A DNA stretch of 64,000 bases from an uncultured Parabacteroides sp. GTDB taxonomy: Bacteria > Bacteroidota > Bacteroidia > Bacteroidales > Tannerellaceae. Positions 41,504-50,428 of the stretch are shown here, one piece after another (the stretch's first letter is position 1; each line of letters opens with the position of its first letter). A program made the position numbers and the translations under genes. The stretch is from positions 1-64,000 of the forward strand of contig CAKUZF010000004.1 of the NCBI GenBank assembly GCA_934718155.1, read 5' to 3'. Below the pieces are notes generated by a model. It ran no database searches, had not been told where the DNA came from, and was given only the letters and a program-made list of their open reading frames with translations.

Positions 41504-43645
41504 TTAACGCACTAATTTCAACTCGTCGATCAATCGGGGGCAATGTCCCCACTTCTCGATCATAAACAAGACGAAACGGATATCGACAGCGATGCAGCGT
41601 TGCAGCTCTGGCTCAAAGGCGATGTCGCCACTCATGGCTTCCCAATTGCCGTCGAAGGCGAGGCCGATCAGACGAGCCTGCTTGTCGAAGACAGGGCTAC
41701 CCGAGTTGCCGCCCGTAATGTCGTTGTTGGTCAAGAAACAAAGCTGAAGGTCGCCCTTGGCATTGGCATACGATCCGAAATCACGGCCGCGCATCAGGTC
41801 TAAGATTTCCGGCTGCACGTCGAACTCTTCGTTCTCGGGGTCGGCTTTCTCCAAGATGCCCTTCTCGGTGGTGAAATAGTCATACCAAGCCGCATCGTAA
41901 GGGCGATAGCCGCCAATCTTGCCATAACTGAGGCGCAGGGTGTGATTCGCATCCGCATAGAAAGAGCGGTCGGGATACATCTCGCGCAACGCCTGGAAGT
42001 AGAGACGATCTCCCTTAAGCACCTGGTAGGAGGGTTCGGCCACTTGATGCTGCAGGTCGTAGAGCGCCAATGTCACCGAAAGGCTCAACACTGCGGCGGG
42101 GTCTTTCATGAACTTGCCATAGGCCTTCTTGTCGTAAAGCATTTGCTCCACCTTCGCGTAATCCAGCAGGCAGGTCTTCTTGAAAAGGTCGGCCGCATAA
42201 CGGGCATAATCCCCTTTGTATTTCTTGTCAATCTGCGCATAGCAATCGGGCAGGTAGGCGCTCGGCACACGCTGCTTCACCAGCTGCAGCATAGCAGCCA
42301 GCACACGCTGATCGAGTTGCGCCTCATAGTTTTTGAAAAAGGGCTTCACTTTGTCTTGCAGGAAGATGGCCTTCTCTTCGGCTGTTGAGCCTTTCGTGTC
42401 GAAGTTTTGCAACATGCGAGCCAAGCGCAAGATCTCCGCGCCCGACATAAAAGCCTCGATAAGGTAAGTCTGCGCCTCCATCTGCTTGTTGGTCGCCGTA
42501 TAGCCTCGCTCCAACCAGTGGAGCACCTCGCCATACCGCGTCATGCGCGCTTGATCTTTAGCCATCCAATCGGCAAACGCCAACTCCTCAGCCTGCTTGC
42601 GGGCGATGACACCCAAACGGGTCAAGCCTTTGTTCATGCCAATGGCGTTCTTCCAGTAGTTGGAGCTACCTGCATATTTCGAGGCGTACTTGATGCGTAC
42701 AGCGTCGCTGGCCTGCATGGCCTCTTTCCAAAGCGCCTGCTTCACGCCACGCACCTCAATGGTAGGCTTATTGTCATACTCCATCATCTGGCGCACACCC
42801 CAAGAACACAAATAACGCTCAGTGCTGCCCGGATAGCCCATTGTCATGGCGTAATCGCCCTCGGCATAGCCCTGTAAAGAGACCTCGGCCACATAGCGGG
42901 GATGGTAGGGCTTGTTGTCGGCCGCATATTCGGCCGGTTTATTCTCCGCATTGGCATACACACGGAACACGGAGAAGTCGCAGGTATGGCGCGGCCACAT
43001 CCAATTGTCGGTATCTCCACCGAACTTACCCATTGAGCTGGGAGGAGCGAAGGCCATACGCACATCACGGAAGACGTCGTAGACCAACAAGTAGTATTTG
43101 TTGTAATTATAGAAAGGCAACACCTCGGCCTGCACAAACGCATTTGTCTCGACAGAATCGCAAAGCGCCTGGCCCAGCGAGTCGGCTGTCATCAATCGAG
43201 TGTATTCGTCCTCGATCTGAGCCAACTGGCTGTTCAGACGCTCGCTGACATCCACCGTTTCGCGCAAATAGCACACAGTCAGTCCCGGCACGGGCAACTC
43301 CTCCGCCTGGCTTTGGGCCACGAATCCGTTTTTCAAGTAGTCGTGCTCCACGCTGCTCAGCTGCTGTATGGCACTGTAGCCGCAATGGTGGTTGGTGAAG
43401 AGCAAACCTTGCTCCGAGACGGAGATACCCGTACATCCTCCGCCAAAGATCACCACCGCATCCGACAGGCTCGCCTGCGTGTCGCTCGACAAAATCTCCA
43501 TCGGACGCAGGAAACCCAGCTCCTGAATGCGCGCTCTATTTTGTTTGTTCAATTCCTTTAAGACCCACATGCCTTCATCTGCCCACAGGGGGAGAACCGC
43601 CCACAGGCAGATCAGGGCCATCCATACGTTTCTTTGTTTTCTCAT
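41504..43645 (-). CDS. S46-family dipeptidyl peptidase, DPP7-type
   Basis: A 713-residue serine exopeptidase releasing N-terminal dipeptides in the periplasm. ATG 43645 starts the signal peptide MRKQRNVWMALICLWAVLPLWA; the frame remains open upstream into the DUF389 gene but without signal character. The catalytic triad is visible: His in LLFTNHHCGYSA, Asp in GGDTDNWMWPRH and Ser in TGGNSGSPVFD. Eighteen residues after that Ser there is Gly (LAFDGNWEAM), where Asp/Glu-specific DPP11 has Arg; this predicts the DPP7 preference for hydrophobic P1 residues. Last gene of the ruvB-flippase-DUF389 unit. Confidence 0.92.
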   Translation of the reverse strand: MRKQRNVWMALICLWAVLPLWADEGMWVLKELNKQNRARIQELGFLRPMEILSSDTQASLSDAVVIFGGGCTGISVSEQGLLFTNHHCGYSAIQQLSSVEHDYLKNGFVAQSQAEELPVPGLTVCYLRETVDVSERLNSQLAQIEDEYTRLMTADSLGQALCDSVETNAFVQAEVLPFYNYNKYYLLVYDVFRDVRMAFAPPSSMGKFGGDTDNWMWPRHTCDFSVFRVYANAENKPAEYAADNKPYHPRYVAEVSLQGYAEGDYAMTMGYPGSTERYLCSWGVRQMMEYDNKPTIEVRGVKQALWKEAMQASDAVRIKYASKYAGSSNYWKNAIGMNKGLTRLGVIARKQAEELAFADWMAKDQARMTRYGEVLHWLERGYTATNKQMEAQTYLIEAFMSGAEILRLARMLQNFDTKGSTAEEKAIFLQDKVKPFFKNYEAQLDQRVLAAMLQLVKQRVPSAYLPDCYAQIDKKYKGDYARYAADLFKKTCLLDYAKVEQMLYDKKAYGKFMKDPAAVLSLSVTLALYDLQHQVAEPSYQVLKGDRLYFQALREMYPDRSFYADANHTLRLSYGKIGGYRPYDAAWYDYFTTEKGILEKADPENEEFDVQPEILDLMRGRDFGSYANAKGDLQLCFLTNNDITGGNSGSPVFDKQARLIGLAFDGNWEAMSGDIAFEPELQRCIAVDIRFVLFMIEKWGHCPRLIDELKLVR

Positions 43646-43680
43646 TTTTATATGTACATTATTATAATAGGTATATCCTC

Positions 43681-45039
43681 TTATTCGATGATCAGTTTGA
43701 TGCGTTCTTGCGCCATGCGGGCTTGCAGCCATTCGAGCATCTTAGTGCGCTCAGCTGGTTTCATAGATGTCTTACTCTTGAGATAGACCAGCATCACCGT
43801 GTCGGGCTTAGCCTGCGCCGCACTCATTAGTATCGTGTGTGCGCAAGAGGCCTGCTCCACATAGGGGAAGAGCACCTTCATCTCGGGCATCAAGGCCGCC
43901 GCCATTTTGTTGTCGCTCTCATAGCGCTCCACCTCTTTGCGCAAGGAGTCGATCTGGAGGGTTTGCGCACGAAGCAGCTCCTCGCTGTTCTTATAGAGAT
44001 CTTGCATCAAGAGACTCTTCAGCTCATTGATGTCGGTAGCCTCCTGGCCGAATCCCTGCTGCACAACCAGCTTCACCTGCTCCAGTCCATATTTCTTCAG
44101 CTTCCGGCGAGCGTTGTCGATCATCTCCTCTGGCACCGTTTCGCCAATCAGCACCACCTTCACCTCTTTCTTATCGCGGGTGTTGGTCACAGTGCGATTG
44201 AGGATCTGCGTATTGGGGAAGTTCAGCTCCTCGGCCACGAACGCATGCACTTGGGTCTTGAAATAACTCTTGCGAATCAAGTTATAGCTGATGAAAATAC
44301 TCGGCACGATGGTGAAAAAGACAATCAGTCCGACGTAGCGCTTCACGGTCTTCTCTCGCTGCTTATCGAGGAACACCTTCTTCGGGTATTTCAGCAGGCG
44401 CACGATCAAATAGGTGGCCAAGCAGATAAACACCGAGTTGATGAAAAACAGGTAGAACGCTCCGAAGAAATAGTACAGGTTGCCGCTTGCCAAACCAAAG
44501 CCCGCAGTACACAGCGGAGGCATCAAGGCTGTAGCGATCGCTACACCGGGTATCACGTTTCCCTTGTTCTTCGTCGAGCTGGCCACAATACCGGCCAGGC
44601 CACCGAAGAAGGCAATCAGCACGTCATAGACAGTGGGTTGTGTGCGCGCCAGCAACTCGCTCTGGGCCTCGCTCAAGGGGGAGATCAGGAAGTAGATCGT
44701 AGAGGTGATCACGCTGAAGAGTGCCGCCGTAGCCAAGTTGCGCACCGAGCGTTTGATCAGCTCAAAGTCGGAGATGCCCAATCCCAAGCCAAATCCCATG
44801 ATAGGGCCCATCAAGGGGGAAATCAACATCGCGCCAATGATCACGGCGGTCGAGTTGGTGTTCAGACCCAATGAGGCGATAAAAGTAGCAAAAATCAAGA
44901 CCCAAAGGTTTGTACCTTTGAACTCCACGCCACGGCGTATGGATTCCATTGTTTCCTGCTCGTCCTCTTTCTCCTGGCGCACGTCGAAGTTTCGCACGAA
45001 AAAGGCCTTAATCTGCTGGTGTAATAACGTCTTTTCCAT
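43681..45039 (-). CDS. DUF389 integral membrane protein
   Basis: A 452-residue inner-membrane protein. The DUF389 core occupies residues 40-225 with about six membrane segments and the family signature NSTAVIIGAMLISPLMGPIMGFGLGLGI and STKNKGNVIPGVAIATALMPPLCTAGFGL. A further membrane segment near 240-258 is followed by a soluble domain (260-452) with a BON-like alternation (VKVVLIGETVPEEMIDNARRKLKKYG) and a helix-rich tail. The biochemical role of DUF389 proteins is not known. 20 bases after the flippase gene. Confidence 0.88.
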   Translation of the reverse strand: MEKTLLHQQIKAFFVRNFDVRQEKEDEQETMESIRRGVEFKGTNLWVLIFATFIASLGLNTNSTAVIIGAMLISPLMGPIMGFGLGLGISDFELIKRSVRNLATAALFSVITSTIYFLISPLSEAQSELLARTQPTVYDVLIAFFGGLAGIVASSTKNKGNVIPGVAIATALMPPLCTAGFGLASGNLYYFFGAFYLFFINSVFICLATYLIVRLLKYPKKVFLDKQREKTVKRYVGLIVFFTIVPSIFISYNLIRKSYFKTQVHAFVAEELNFPNTQILNRTVTNTRDKKEVKVVLIGETVPEEMIDNARRKLKKYGLEQVKLVVQQGFGQEATDINELKSLLMQDLYKNSEELLRAQTLQIDSLRKEVERYESDNKMAAALMPEMKVLFPYVEQASCAHTILMSAAQAKPDTVMLVYLKSKTSMKPAERTKMLEWLQARMAQERIKLIIE

Positions 45040-45059
45040 AGTTGTATTTCTTGTTTTAC

Positions 45060-46532
45060 TTATCGAAAATAGGTTTTTAAATCTCGTTTAATCATAAATG
45101 CGGCAAACACACCCAACAGCAGGGTGCGATAGGCCAAACGCCACCCCAATTGCTCAATAGGCAGATACATGCCCGCCACATAGAGCAACGCCGCCAACGC
45201 CGTATAGACAGCGGCCGTGCGCAAATCGTAAGCAATTGGATATTTGCGCTGCCCCATGAAATAGGAAAGCACCATCATCAGGAGGTTGCAGCAAAACGAG
45301 GCCCATGCGCAGGCCATGTAGCCGTAGGTGGAGCCAAACAACAAGATGATCGAGACCGTGGCCGCACAGCCTATCGTCGAGAAGTAGGCTCCCCAGCGGG
45401 TCTCGTCGATCAGTTTATACCATAAGGAGAGGTTGAAGTAGATGCCGAAGAACAGCTCGCCCAGCATCACGATCGGCACAACCCGCAGACCCGGATAGTA
45501 GGCCGGGCCGACGAAGAACTTCAATATATCTATATAGAACATCACACCCAGGAAAATAAAGAGGGCGAAGATGATGAAATACTTCATCGCCTCGGCATAG
45601 GCCACCTTGTTGTCGTCGCTCTTGTTGCGAGCGAAGATAAAGGGCTCATAAGCGTAGCGGAATGCCTGCGTGAACATCACCATCACGACCGCAATCTTGA
45701 AGCAGGCACCATAGATGCCCAGCTGCTCATTCGCATAGGCCTTGTCGGCATAAAGAAAGGGAAACAGAATCTTGTCGGCCGTCTGGTTGAAGATGCCCGC
45801 AATGCCCAACAGCAAGATCGGGAAGGAATAGCGCAAAATCTGGCGCAACACCTCGGGATTGCGCTTCGCACGCAAGCCGGGAAGGATGTCGGGCAATAGA
45901 CAGAGCAACGTGAACAGCGTAGTGAACACATTGGCCACAAAAACATAACCCACGCCATAGCCCGGCGTGTAGAACCAATCTACAGCCGCCGGATAGTGGC
46001 TTTGCAGCCACGGGCAGACCAACAGGAAAAAGATGTTCAAGAAGATGTTCAAGAAGATGTTGAGCAGCTTGATGCCCGCAAAACGCCACGCCTTGCCCCG
46101 ATAGCGCAAATAGGCGAACGGGATGCAGCAAAAGGCATCAACCGCCACAATCCCCGCCATCATACCTATGAACTCCGGATGATCGGCATAGCCCATCGCC
46201 TGGCTGATCCAAGGCAGCAGGGCGAAAACGCCCAACGAGAACAGGGTCGAAGTGCCCAGCAGGCAATAGAGCACCGAGGCATAAACCCGCATAGGCTCCT
46301 GTTCCTCCTTCTTGTTAATAAACCGGAAGAAACCCGTCTCCATGCCGTAGGTGAGCAACACCAGCAGCAGGGCCGTCCAGCCATACAGGTTGGTGACAAT
46401 GCCATAATCGCCCGTACCTGCCAACACACGGGTGTACATAGGCACCAGCATCCAATTCAAGAACCTACCTATAATACTACTCAATCCATAAACGGCGGTC
46501 TCTTTCGCCAGCCGCTTCATTCCTCCTGCCAT
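45060..46532 (-). CDS. oligosaccharide/lipopolysaccharide flippase (Wzx-like)
   Basis: A 490-residue inner-membrane protein with about 14 membrane segments, of the polysaccharide transporter (PST/MOP) superfamily. The N-terminus KRLAKETAVYGLSSIIGRFLNWMLVPMYTRVL is characteristic, as is TADKILFPFLYADKAYANEQLGIYGACFKIAVVMVMFTQAFRYAYEPF. It should move lipid-linked sugars across the inner membrane. No glycosyltransferase cluster is adjacent, and its position after ruvB recurs in Bacteroidales, so the substrate cannot be deduced here. Confidence 0.88.
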   Translation of the reverse strand: MAGGMKRLAKETAVYGLSSIIGRFLNWMLVPMYTRVLAGTGDYGIVTNLYGWTALLLVLLTYGMETGFFRFINKKEEQEPMRVYASVLYCLLGTSTLFSLGVFALLPWISQAMGYADHPEFIGMMAGIVAVDAFCCIPFAYLRYRGKAWRFAGIKLLNIFLNIFLNIFFLLVCPWLQSHYPAAVDWFYTPGYGVGYVFVANVFTTLFTLLCLLPDILPGLRAKRNPEVLRQILRYSFPILLLGIAGIFNQTADKILFPFLYADKAYANEQLGIYGACFKIAVVMVMFTQAFRYAYEPFIFARNKSDDNKVAYAEAMKYFIIFALFIFLGVMFYIDILKFFVGPAYYPGLRVVPIVMLGELFFGIYFNLSLWYKLIDETRWGAYFSTIGCAATVSIILLFGSTYGYMACAWASFCCNLLMMVLSYFMGQRKYPIAYDLRTAAVYTALAALLYVAGMYLPIEQLGWRLAYRTLLLGVFAAFMIKRDLKTYFR

Positions 46533-46555
46533 TCTTCGTTCATTCTTTGATTAAG

Positions 46556-47578
46556 TCAAAACAAAAATCCCTGCTCGCCGCCTCTCACTCGCCCCAAATG
46601 GGTATAGGCCAGCTCCGTCACCTCACGTCCGCGAGGCGTGCGCTTCAGGAAGCCCTCCTTGATCAGGAAAGGCTCATACACCTCCTCCAGCGTGCCGGGA
46701 TCCTCGCCCAAGGCCGTGGCAATTGTGGTCAGGCCCACAGGGCCACCCTTGAACTTGTCTATGATTGTAGTCAATAATTTATTATCGATTTGATCCAATC
46801 CATAACGGTCGATGTTGAGCGCCTCCAGCGAGAAGCAGGCTATCTCTTTATCGATATCGCCATTGCCCTTCACCATCGCGAAGTCGCGCACACGGCGCAG
46901 CAAGGCGTTAGCGATACGGGGCGTTCCGCGGCTGCGCGAAGCGATCTCGCGGGCGGCCTCTATCTCGCATTTCACCTTCAAAATGTCGGCGCTGCGCAAC
47001 ACGATCTTCGTCAATGTCTCCATGCCGTAATACTCCAAGTGCATATTGATGCCAAAACGGGCACGGAGCGGACTGGTCAGCAAACCACTGCGGGTGGTCG
47101 CACCAATCAGCGTGAAAGGAGCCAAGTCGATTTGGATGGAGCGAGCGCTCGGCCCCTTATCAATCACGATATCGATGCGATAATCCTCCATAGCAGAATA
47201 AAGATATTCTTCCACGATAGGGCTTAAACGGTGAATCTCATCGATAAAAAGCACGTCGTTCTTCTCGAGCGAGGTCAACACGCCGGCCAAGTCGCCCGGC
47301 TTGTCGAGCACAGGGCCCGATGTCACCTTAAAGCCTACACCAAGCTCGTTGGCTATAATGTTGGAAAGGGTGGTCTTGCCCAATCCTGGAGGGCCATGCA
47401 GCAACACATGATCAAGCGCCTCCTTGCGCATACGCGCCGCCATGACGAAGACCCGAAGGTTCTCCACCACCTTTGCTTGCCCGCTGAAATCGCGGAAAGA
47501 CAACGGGCGCAGCGCGTTCTCATACTCCCGTTCGCTTTCGGGCAAACGGGCCTCTCTGATGTCAAACTCATCTTCCAT
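46556..47578 (-). CDS. ruvB: Holliday junction branch-migration helicase RuvB
   Basis: A 340-residue AAA+ motor that drives branch migration with RuvA. ATG 47578 (MEDEFDIREARLPESEREYENALRPLSF) is preferred; the frame continues 20 codons upstream through a low-complexity AT stretch. Walker A is GPPGLGKTT, Walker B LFIDEIHRL, sensor 1 IGATTRSG, with arginine finger and sensor 2 in SPLRARFG and SRGTPRIANALLRRVRDFA, then the C-terminal winged helix (GGPVGLTTIATALGE). First gene of ruvB-flippase-DUF389-DPP7. Confidence 0.97.
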   Translation of the reverse strand: MEDEFDIREARLPESEREYENALRPLSFRDFSGQAKVVENLRVFVMAARMRKEALDHVLLHGPPGLGKTTLSNIIANELGVGFKVTSGPVLDKPGDLAGVLTSLEKNDVLFIDEIHRLSPIVEEYLYSAMEDYRIDIVIDKGPSARSIQIDLAPFTLIGATTRSGLLTSPLRARFGINMHLEYYGMETLTKIVLRSADILKVKCEIEAAREIASRSRGTPRIANALLRRVRDFAMVKGNGDIDKEIACFSLEALNIDRYGLDQIDNKLLTTIIDKFKGGPVGLTTIATALGEDPGTLEEVYEPFLIKEGFLKRTPRGREVTELAYTHLGRVRGGEQGFLF

Positions 47579-47759
47579 AATCGCGAAGATAAGCAAAGCG
47601 CACGAATTATGAATGATGAATGCCGAATTATGAGCCATCCGCCGCCCATTCGCAGCCCGAATTTTCGTCGGCGAATCCTATTCTTTCAAAAATTCTTAAT
47701 TATCATCTATTATTTCACAATTATCACCCTCTACTATGTAGTTCGTAAAATATTTATTG

Positions 47760-47767
47760 TATTTTTG
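47760..47767 (+). promoter_or_regulatory. -7 element of the ROK-AGE operon
   Basis: TATTTTTG, full match to TAnnTTTG, 33 bases before the start codon; no canonical -33 box, in keeping with a regulated promoter. Confidence 0.5.
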
Positions 47768-47799
47768 CGCAATTACTCAACCAAATCGTAAGAAAAGTC

Positions 47800-49008
47800 A
47801 TGGCACAAAAGTTTATACTATCCTCTGCGGATAACACGCGCAGTGGTCTTTTGAAGAAAAAGATCATCCGATTCTTCATGTCAAACGGCGACGCTACGAT
47901 CGCGGATGTTTGCAAAGTGATGAACCTCAGCATACCGACGGTCACTAAGCTCATCATGGACTTGCAGGAAGATGGGTACATTGTCGATTTTGGCAAACAA
48001 GAGACATCGGGCGGTCGCAAGCCCAGCATCTTTGGTCTAAACCCCTCTTCTGGCTATTTCATTGGAGTGGATGTCTTAAACGACCACCTCAACATAGCCG
48101 TGCTCGACTTCAAAGGCGACAAGATCCGCATCGAGGAGAACATCCCCTATCAATTCGAGAATACACCCAACGCGCTGGATCAGCTTTGCGATTCCATCAA
48201 CGAGTTTATCAACTCGCTCCCCATCGAGCGCGACAAGATCCTCTGTGTGGGCGTGAACATCTGCGGCCGCGTGAACCCCTTCACGGGCTACAGCTACAGC
48301 ATCTTCTATTTTGAGGAGAACCCGCTTTCGCAAATCATAGAAGACAAGCTCAAGATCCGCACGTTCATTGAGAATGACACCCGCTCCATGACCTTCGGCG
48401 AATACATGCAGGGGGCTGTGCATGGCGAGAAAGACATCCTCTTCGTCAACGTCTCTTGGGGATTAGGGCTCGGCATCATGATCAACGGCGAGGTCTATTA
48501 CGGCCACTCCGGCTTCTCAGGCGAGTTTGGACACTTCAGCTTCTTCGAAAACGAAGTGCTCTGCCATTGTGGCAAGAAGGGCTGCCTCGAGACTGGAGCA
48601 TCCGGATCCGCCCTGGCTCGCATGATACAGGAGCGCTACAAAGAGGGCAGCAACACCTGCTTGGCCGCGAAGATCGACGCGGGCGAAGAGATCACGATGA
48701 ACGACCTGATCGAAGCGATCCACAAAGAAGACATGCTGACCATCGAGCTGCTTGAGGAGGTTGGCGTCAACCTGGGCAAGGGCATCGCAGGCTTGATCAA
48801 CATCTTCAACCCTGAGCTGGTCATCATCGGAGGCCCGCTGGCCGAGACAGGCGAGTATCTGCTGCTCCCCGTTAAGAGCGCTGTCAAGAAATACTCGCTC
48901 AACATGGTCAGCCGCGACACGCAAATCAAGCTCACCAAACTGGGCAACACGGCCGGCGTATTGGGAGCCTGCCTGCTCTCGCGCTCAAAGCTTTTAGGCA
49001 TGTTGTAG
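47800..49008 (+). CDS. ROK-family transcriptional regulator
   Basis: A 402-residue NagC/Mlc-type protein. N-terminal winged helix at residues 15-75 (GLLKKKIIRFFMSNGDATIADVCKVMNLSIPTVTKLIMDLQEDGYI), then a ROK sugar-kinase-like domain: FIGVDVLNDHLNIAVLD (phosphate loop), VSWGLGLGIMINGEVYYGHSGFSGEFGHFSF and the zinc motif CHCGKKGCLE. Regulators of this kind usually bind a sugar or amino sugar phosphate. Located 23 bases upstream of an N-acylglucosamine 2-epimerase, which suggests control by ManNAc/GlcNAc-type ligands (inference). Confidence 0.88.
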   Translation: MAQKFILSSADNTRSGLLKKKIIRFFMSNGDATIADVCKVMNLSIPTVTKLIMDLQEDGYIVDFGKQETSGGRKPSIFGLNPSSGYFIGVDVLNDHLNIAVLDFKGDKIRIEENIPYQFENTPNALDQLCDSINEFINSLPIERDKILCVGVNICGRVNPFTGYSYSIFYFEENPLSQIIEDKLKIRTFIENDTRSMTFGEYMQGAVHGEKDILFVNVSWGLGLGIMINGEVYYGHSGFSGEFGHFSFFENEVLCHCGKKGCLETGASGSALARMIQERYKEGSNTCLAAKIDAGEEITMNDLIEAIHKEDMLTIELLEEVGVNLGKGIAGLINIFNPELVIIGGPLAETGEYLLLPVKSAVKKYSLNMVSRDTQIKLTKLGNTAGVLGACLLSRSKLLGML

Positions 49009-49031
49009 GATAAACAAGGGATTTATACGAG

Positions 49032-50228
49032 ATGATGAACGCTAACATACAACCAACGGCCTATCTCGTCCATTGGCGGGATAGGTATAAGGAGGAGCTA
49101 TTACGCAACGTAATGCCCTTCTGGATGAAATATGGATTAGACAAAAAGAATGGAGGCTACTTTACCTGCCTCGACCGCGACGGTTCTTTGATGGACACCA
49201 CCAAGTCGGTCTGGTTTCAAGGGAGATTCGCCTATATCTTGGCCTATGCCTACAACCATATAGAGCCAAACCCCGACTGGTTGGAGGCCTGCAAGAGCGG
49301 CATCGACTTCATTGAGCGACACTGCTTCGACAGCGACGGACGGATGTTCTTCGAAGTCACGGCCACGGGCGTGCCTGTGCGCAAACGTCGCTATCACTTC
49401 TCTGAGACCTTTGCCGCGATAGCCATGGCGCAATACGCCATGGCCTCAGGCCGCACAGACTACGCCCAAAAGGCGGTAGAGCTGTTCAAGAAAATCGTAG
49501 ACTACAAGCGTCGGCCAGAGCTGACCGAGCCTAAATACCGCGAGGGATTCACGGGGAAGGGACATTCCTTCTGCATGATCCTGATCGACACGGCCGCAGC
49601 CATCCGCGAGGCGATCGACGACCCGATCCTCACGCAGCAGATCGACGACTCCATCGCCGAGTTGCGCAGCGACTTCCTGCATCCCGAATATAAAGCCATC
49701 CTCGAGACCGTAGGCCCCAACGGTGAGTTTATCGACTCTATGGCCGGACGCACCATCAACCCGGGCCACTCCATCGAGACAGGCTGGTTTATCCTCAACG
49801 AGGCTAAACACCGTGGCTGGGATCCCGACCTCAAGGCGCTTGGCCTGCAAATCCTCGACTGGTCGTGGGATTGGGGCTGGGACAAGCAGTATGGCGGCAT
49901 CAGCTATTTCAAGGATTGCAAGCACTTCCCCCCGCAAGACTACTGGCACGACATGAAATTCTGGTGGCCCCAGTGCGAGGCGATCATCGCTACGCTCTAC
50001 GCTTACCAGGCCACGGGCGACATCCGCTACCTGGAGATGCACAAGCAGATCAACGATTATGCTTGGAGCCACCTGCCCGACCCCGAGTATGGCGAATGGT
50101 TCGGCTATCTGCACTTCGACGGAACCGTGTCGCAGCCCGCGAAAGGCAACCTCTACAAAGGTCCCTTCCACATTCCGCGGATGCTGATGAAAGGCTATCT
50201 GCTCTGCGACGAATTACTGAAGGCCTGA
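49032..50228 (+). CDS. N-acylglucosamine 2-epimerase (AGE family)
   Basis: A 398-residue alpha/alpha-barrel enzyme that interconverts N-acetylglucosamine and N-acetylmannosamine, a step in sialic-acid use. Motifs: KSVWFQGRFAYILAYAYN, RRYHFSETFAAIAMAQY, GRTINPGHSIETGWFI (catalytic His region, closer to AGE than to cellobiose 2-epimerase) and YWHDMKFWWPQCEAI. ATG 49032 or the next codon ATG 49035 may be used. Co-transcribed with the ROK regulator; no sialidase, lyase or transporter gene is adjacent, so the pathway is only partial here. Confidence 0.87.
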   Translation: MMNANIQPTAYLVHWRDRYKEELLRNVMPFWMKYGLDKKNGGYFTCLDRDGSLMDTTKSVWFQGRFAYILAYAYNHIEPNPDWLEACKSGIDFIERHCFDSDGRMFFEVTATGVPVRKRRYHFSETFAAIAMAQYAMASGRTDYAQKAVELFKKIVDYKRRPELTEPKYREGFTGKGHSFCMILIDTAAAIREAIDDPILTQQIDDSIAELRSDFLHPEYKAILETVGPNGEFIDSMAGRTINPGHSIETGWFILNEAKHRGWDPDLKALGLQILDWSWDWGWDKQYGGISYFKDCKHFPPQDYWHDMKFWWPQCEAIIATLYAYQATGDIRYLEMHKQINDYAWSHLPDPEYGEWFGYLHFDGTVSQPAKGNLYKGPFHIPRMLMKGYLLCDELLKA

Positions 50229-50257
50229 GCACCCCCCACTCGGCCCGACCGAAAACG

Positions 50258-50300
50258 AGGCCTGGGGGCGAGATTAACAGCTATTCTCGCCCCCAGGCCT
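50258..50300 (+). terminator. strong hairpin after the epimerase gene
   Basis: A 16-bp perfect stem, 50258-50273 with 50285-50300, around an 11-base loop. The T tract after it is short. It abuts the -33 box of the tRNA promoter. Confidence 0.65.
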
Positions 50301-50330
50301 TGCCTATATGCGGAAAAGATTATACTTTTG
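50300..50330 (+). promoter_or_regulatory. promoter of tRNA-Arg
   Basis: TTG at 50300-50302, 20 bases, TACTTTTG at 50323-50330, placing the transcription start just before the tRNA. Confidence 0.7.
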
Positions 50331-50345
50331 CATCCACAAAAAGTT

Positions 50346-50417
50346 GGTTCTGTAGTTCAACGGATAGAATAGAAGTTTCCTAAACTTTAGATCCGGGTTC
50401 GATTCCCGGCGGGACTA
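50346..50417 (+). tRNA. tRNA-Arg (anticodon CCU)
   Basis: A 72-nt cloverleaf with anticodon loop TTCCTAA (anticodon CCT) on a five-pair stem, a T arm CCGGG-TTCGATT-CCCGG, a D arm around GTTCAACGGATAGAAT and discriminator A. The acceptor stem GGTTCTG/CGGGACT pairs throughout but uses three G-U pairs. The 3' CCA is not encoded. Confidence 0.92.
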
Positions 50418-50428
50418 CTCTTTCATTC

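Noticed and set aside
47579..47638. Upstream extension of RuvB by 20 codons
   Set aside because: The added residues come from an AT-rich low-complexity tract (AATTATGAATGATGAAT) and are absent from the RuvB family.
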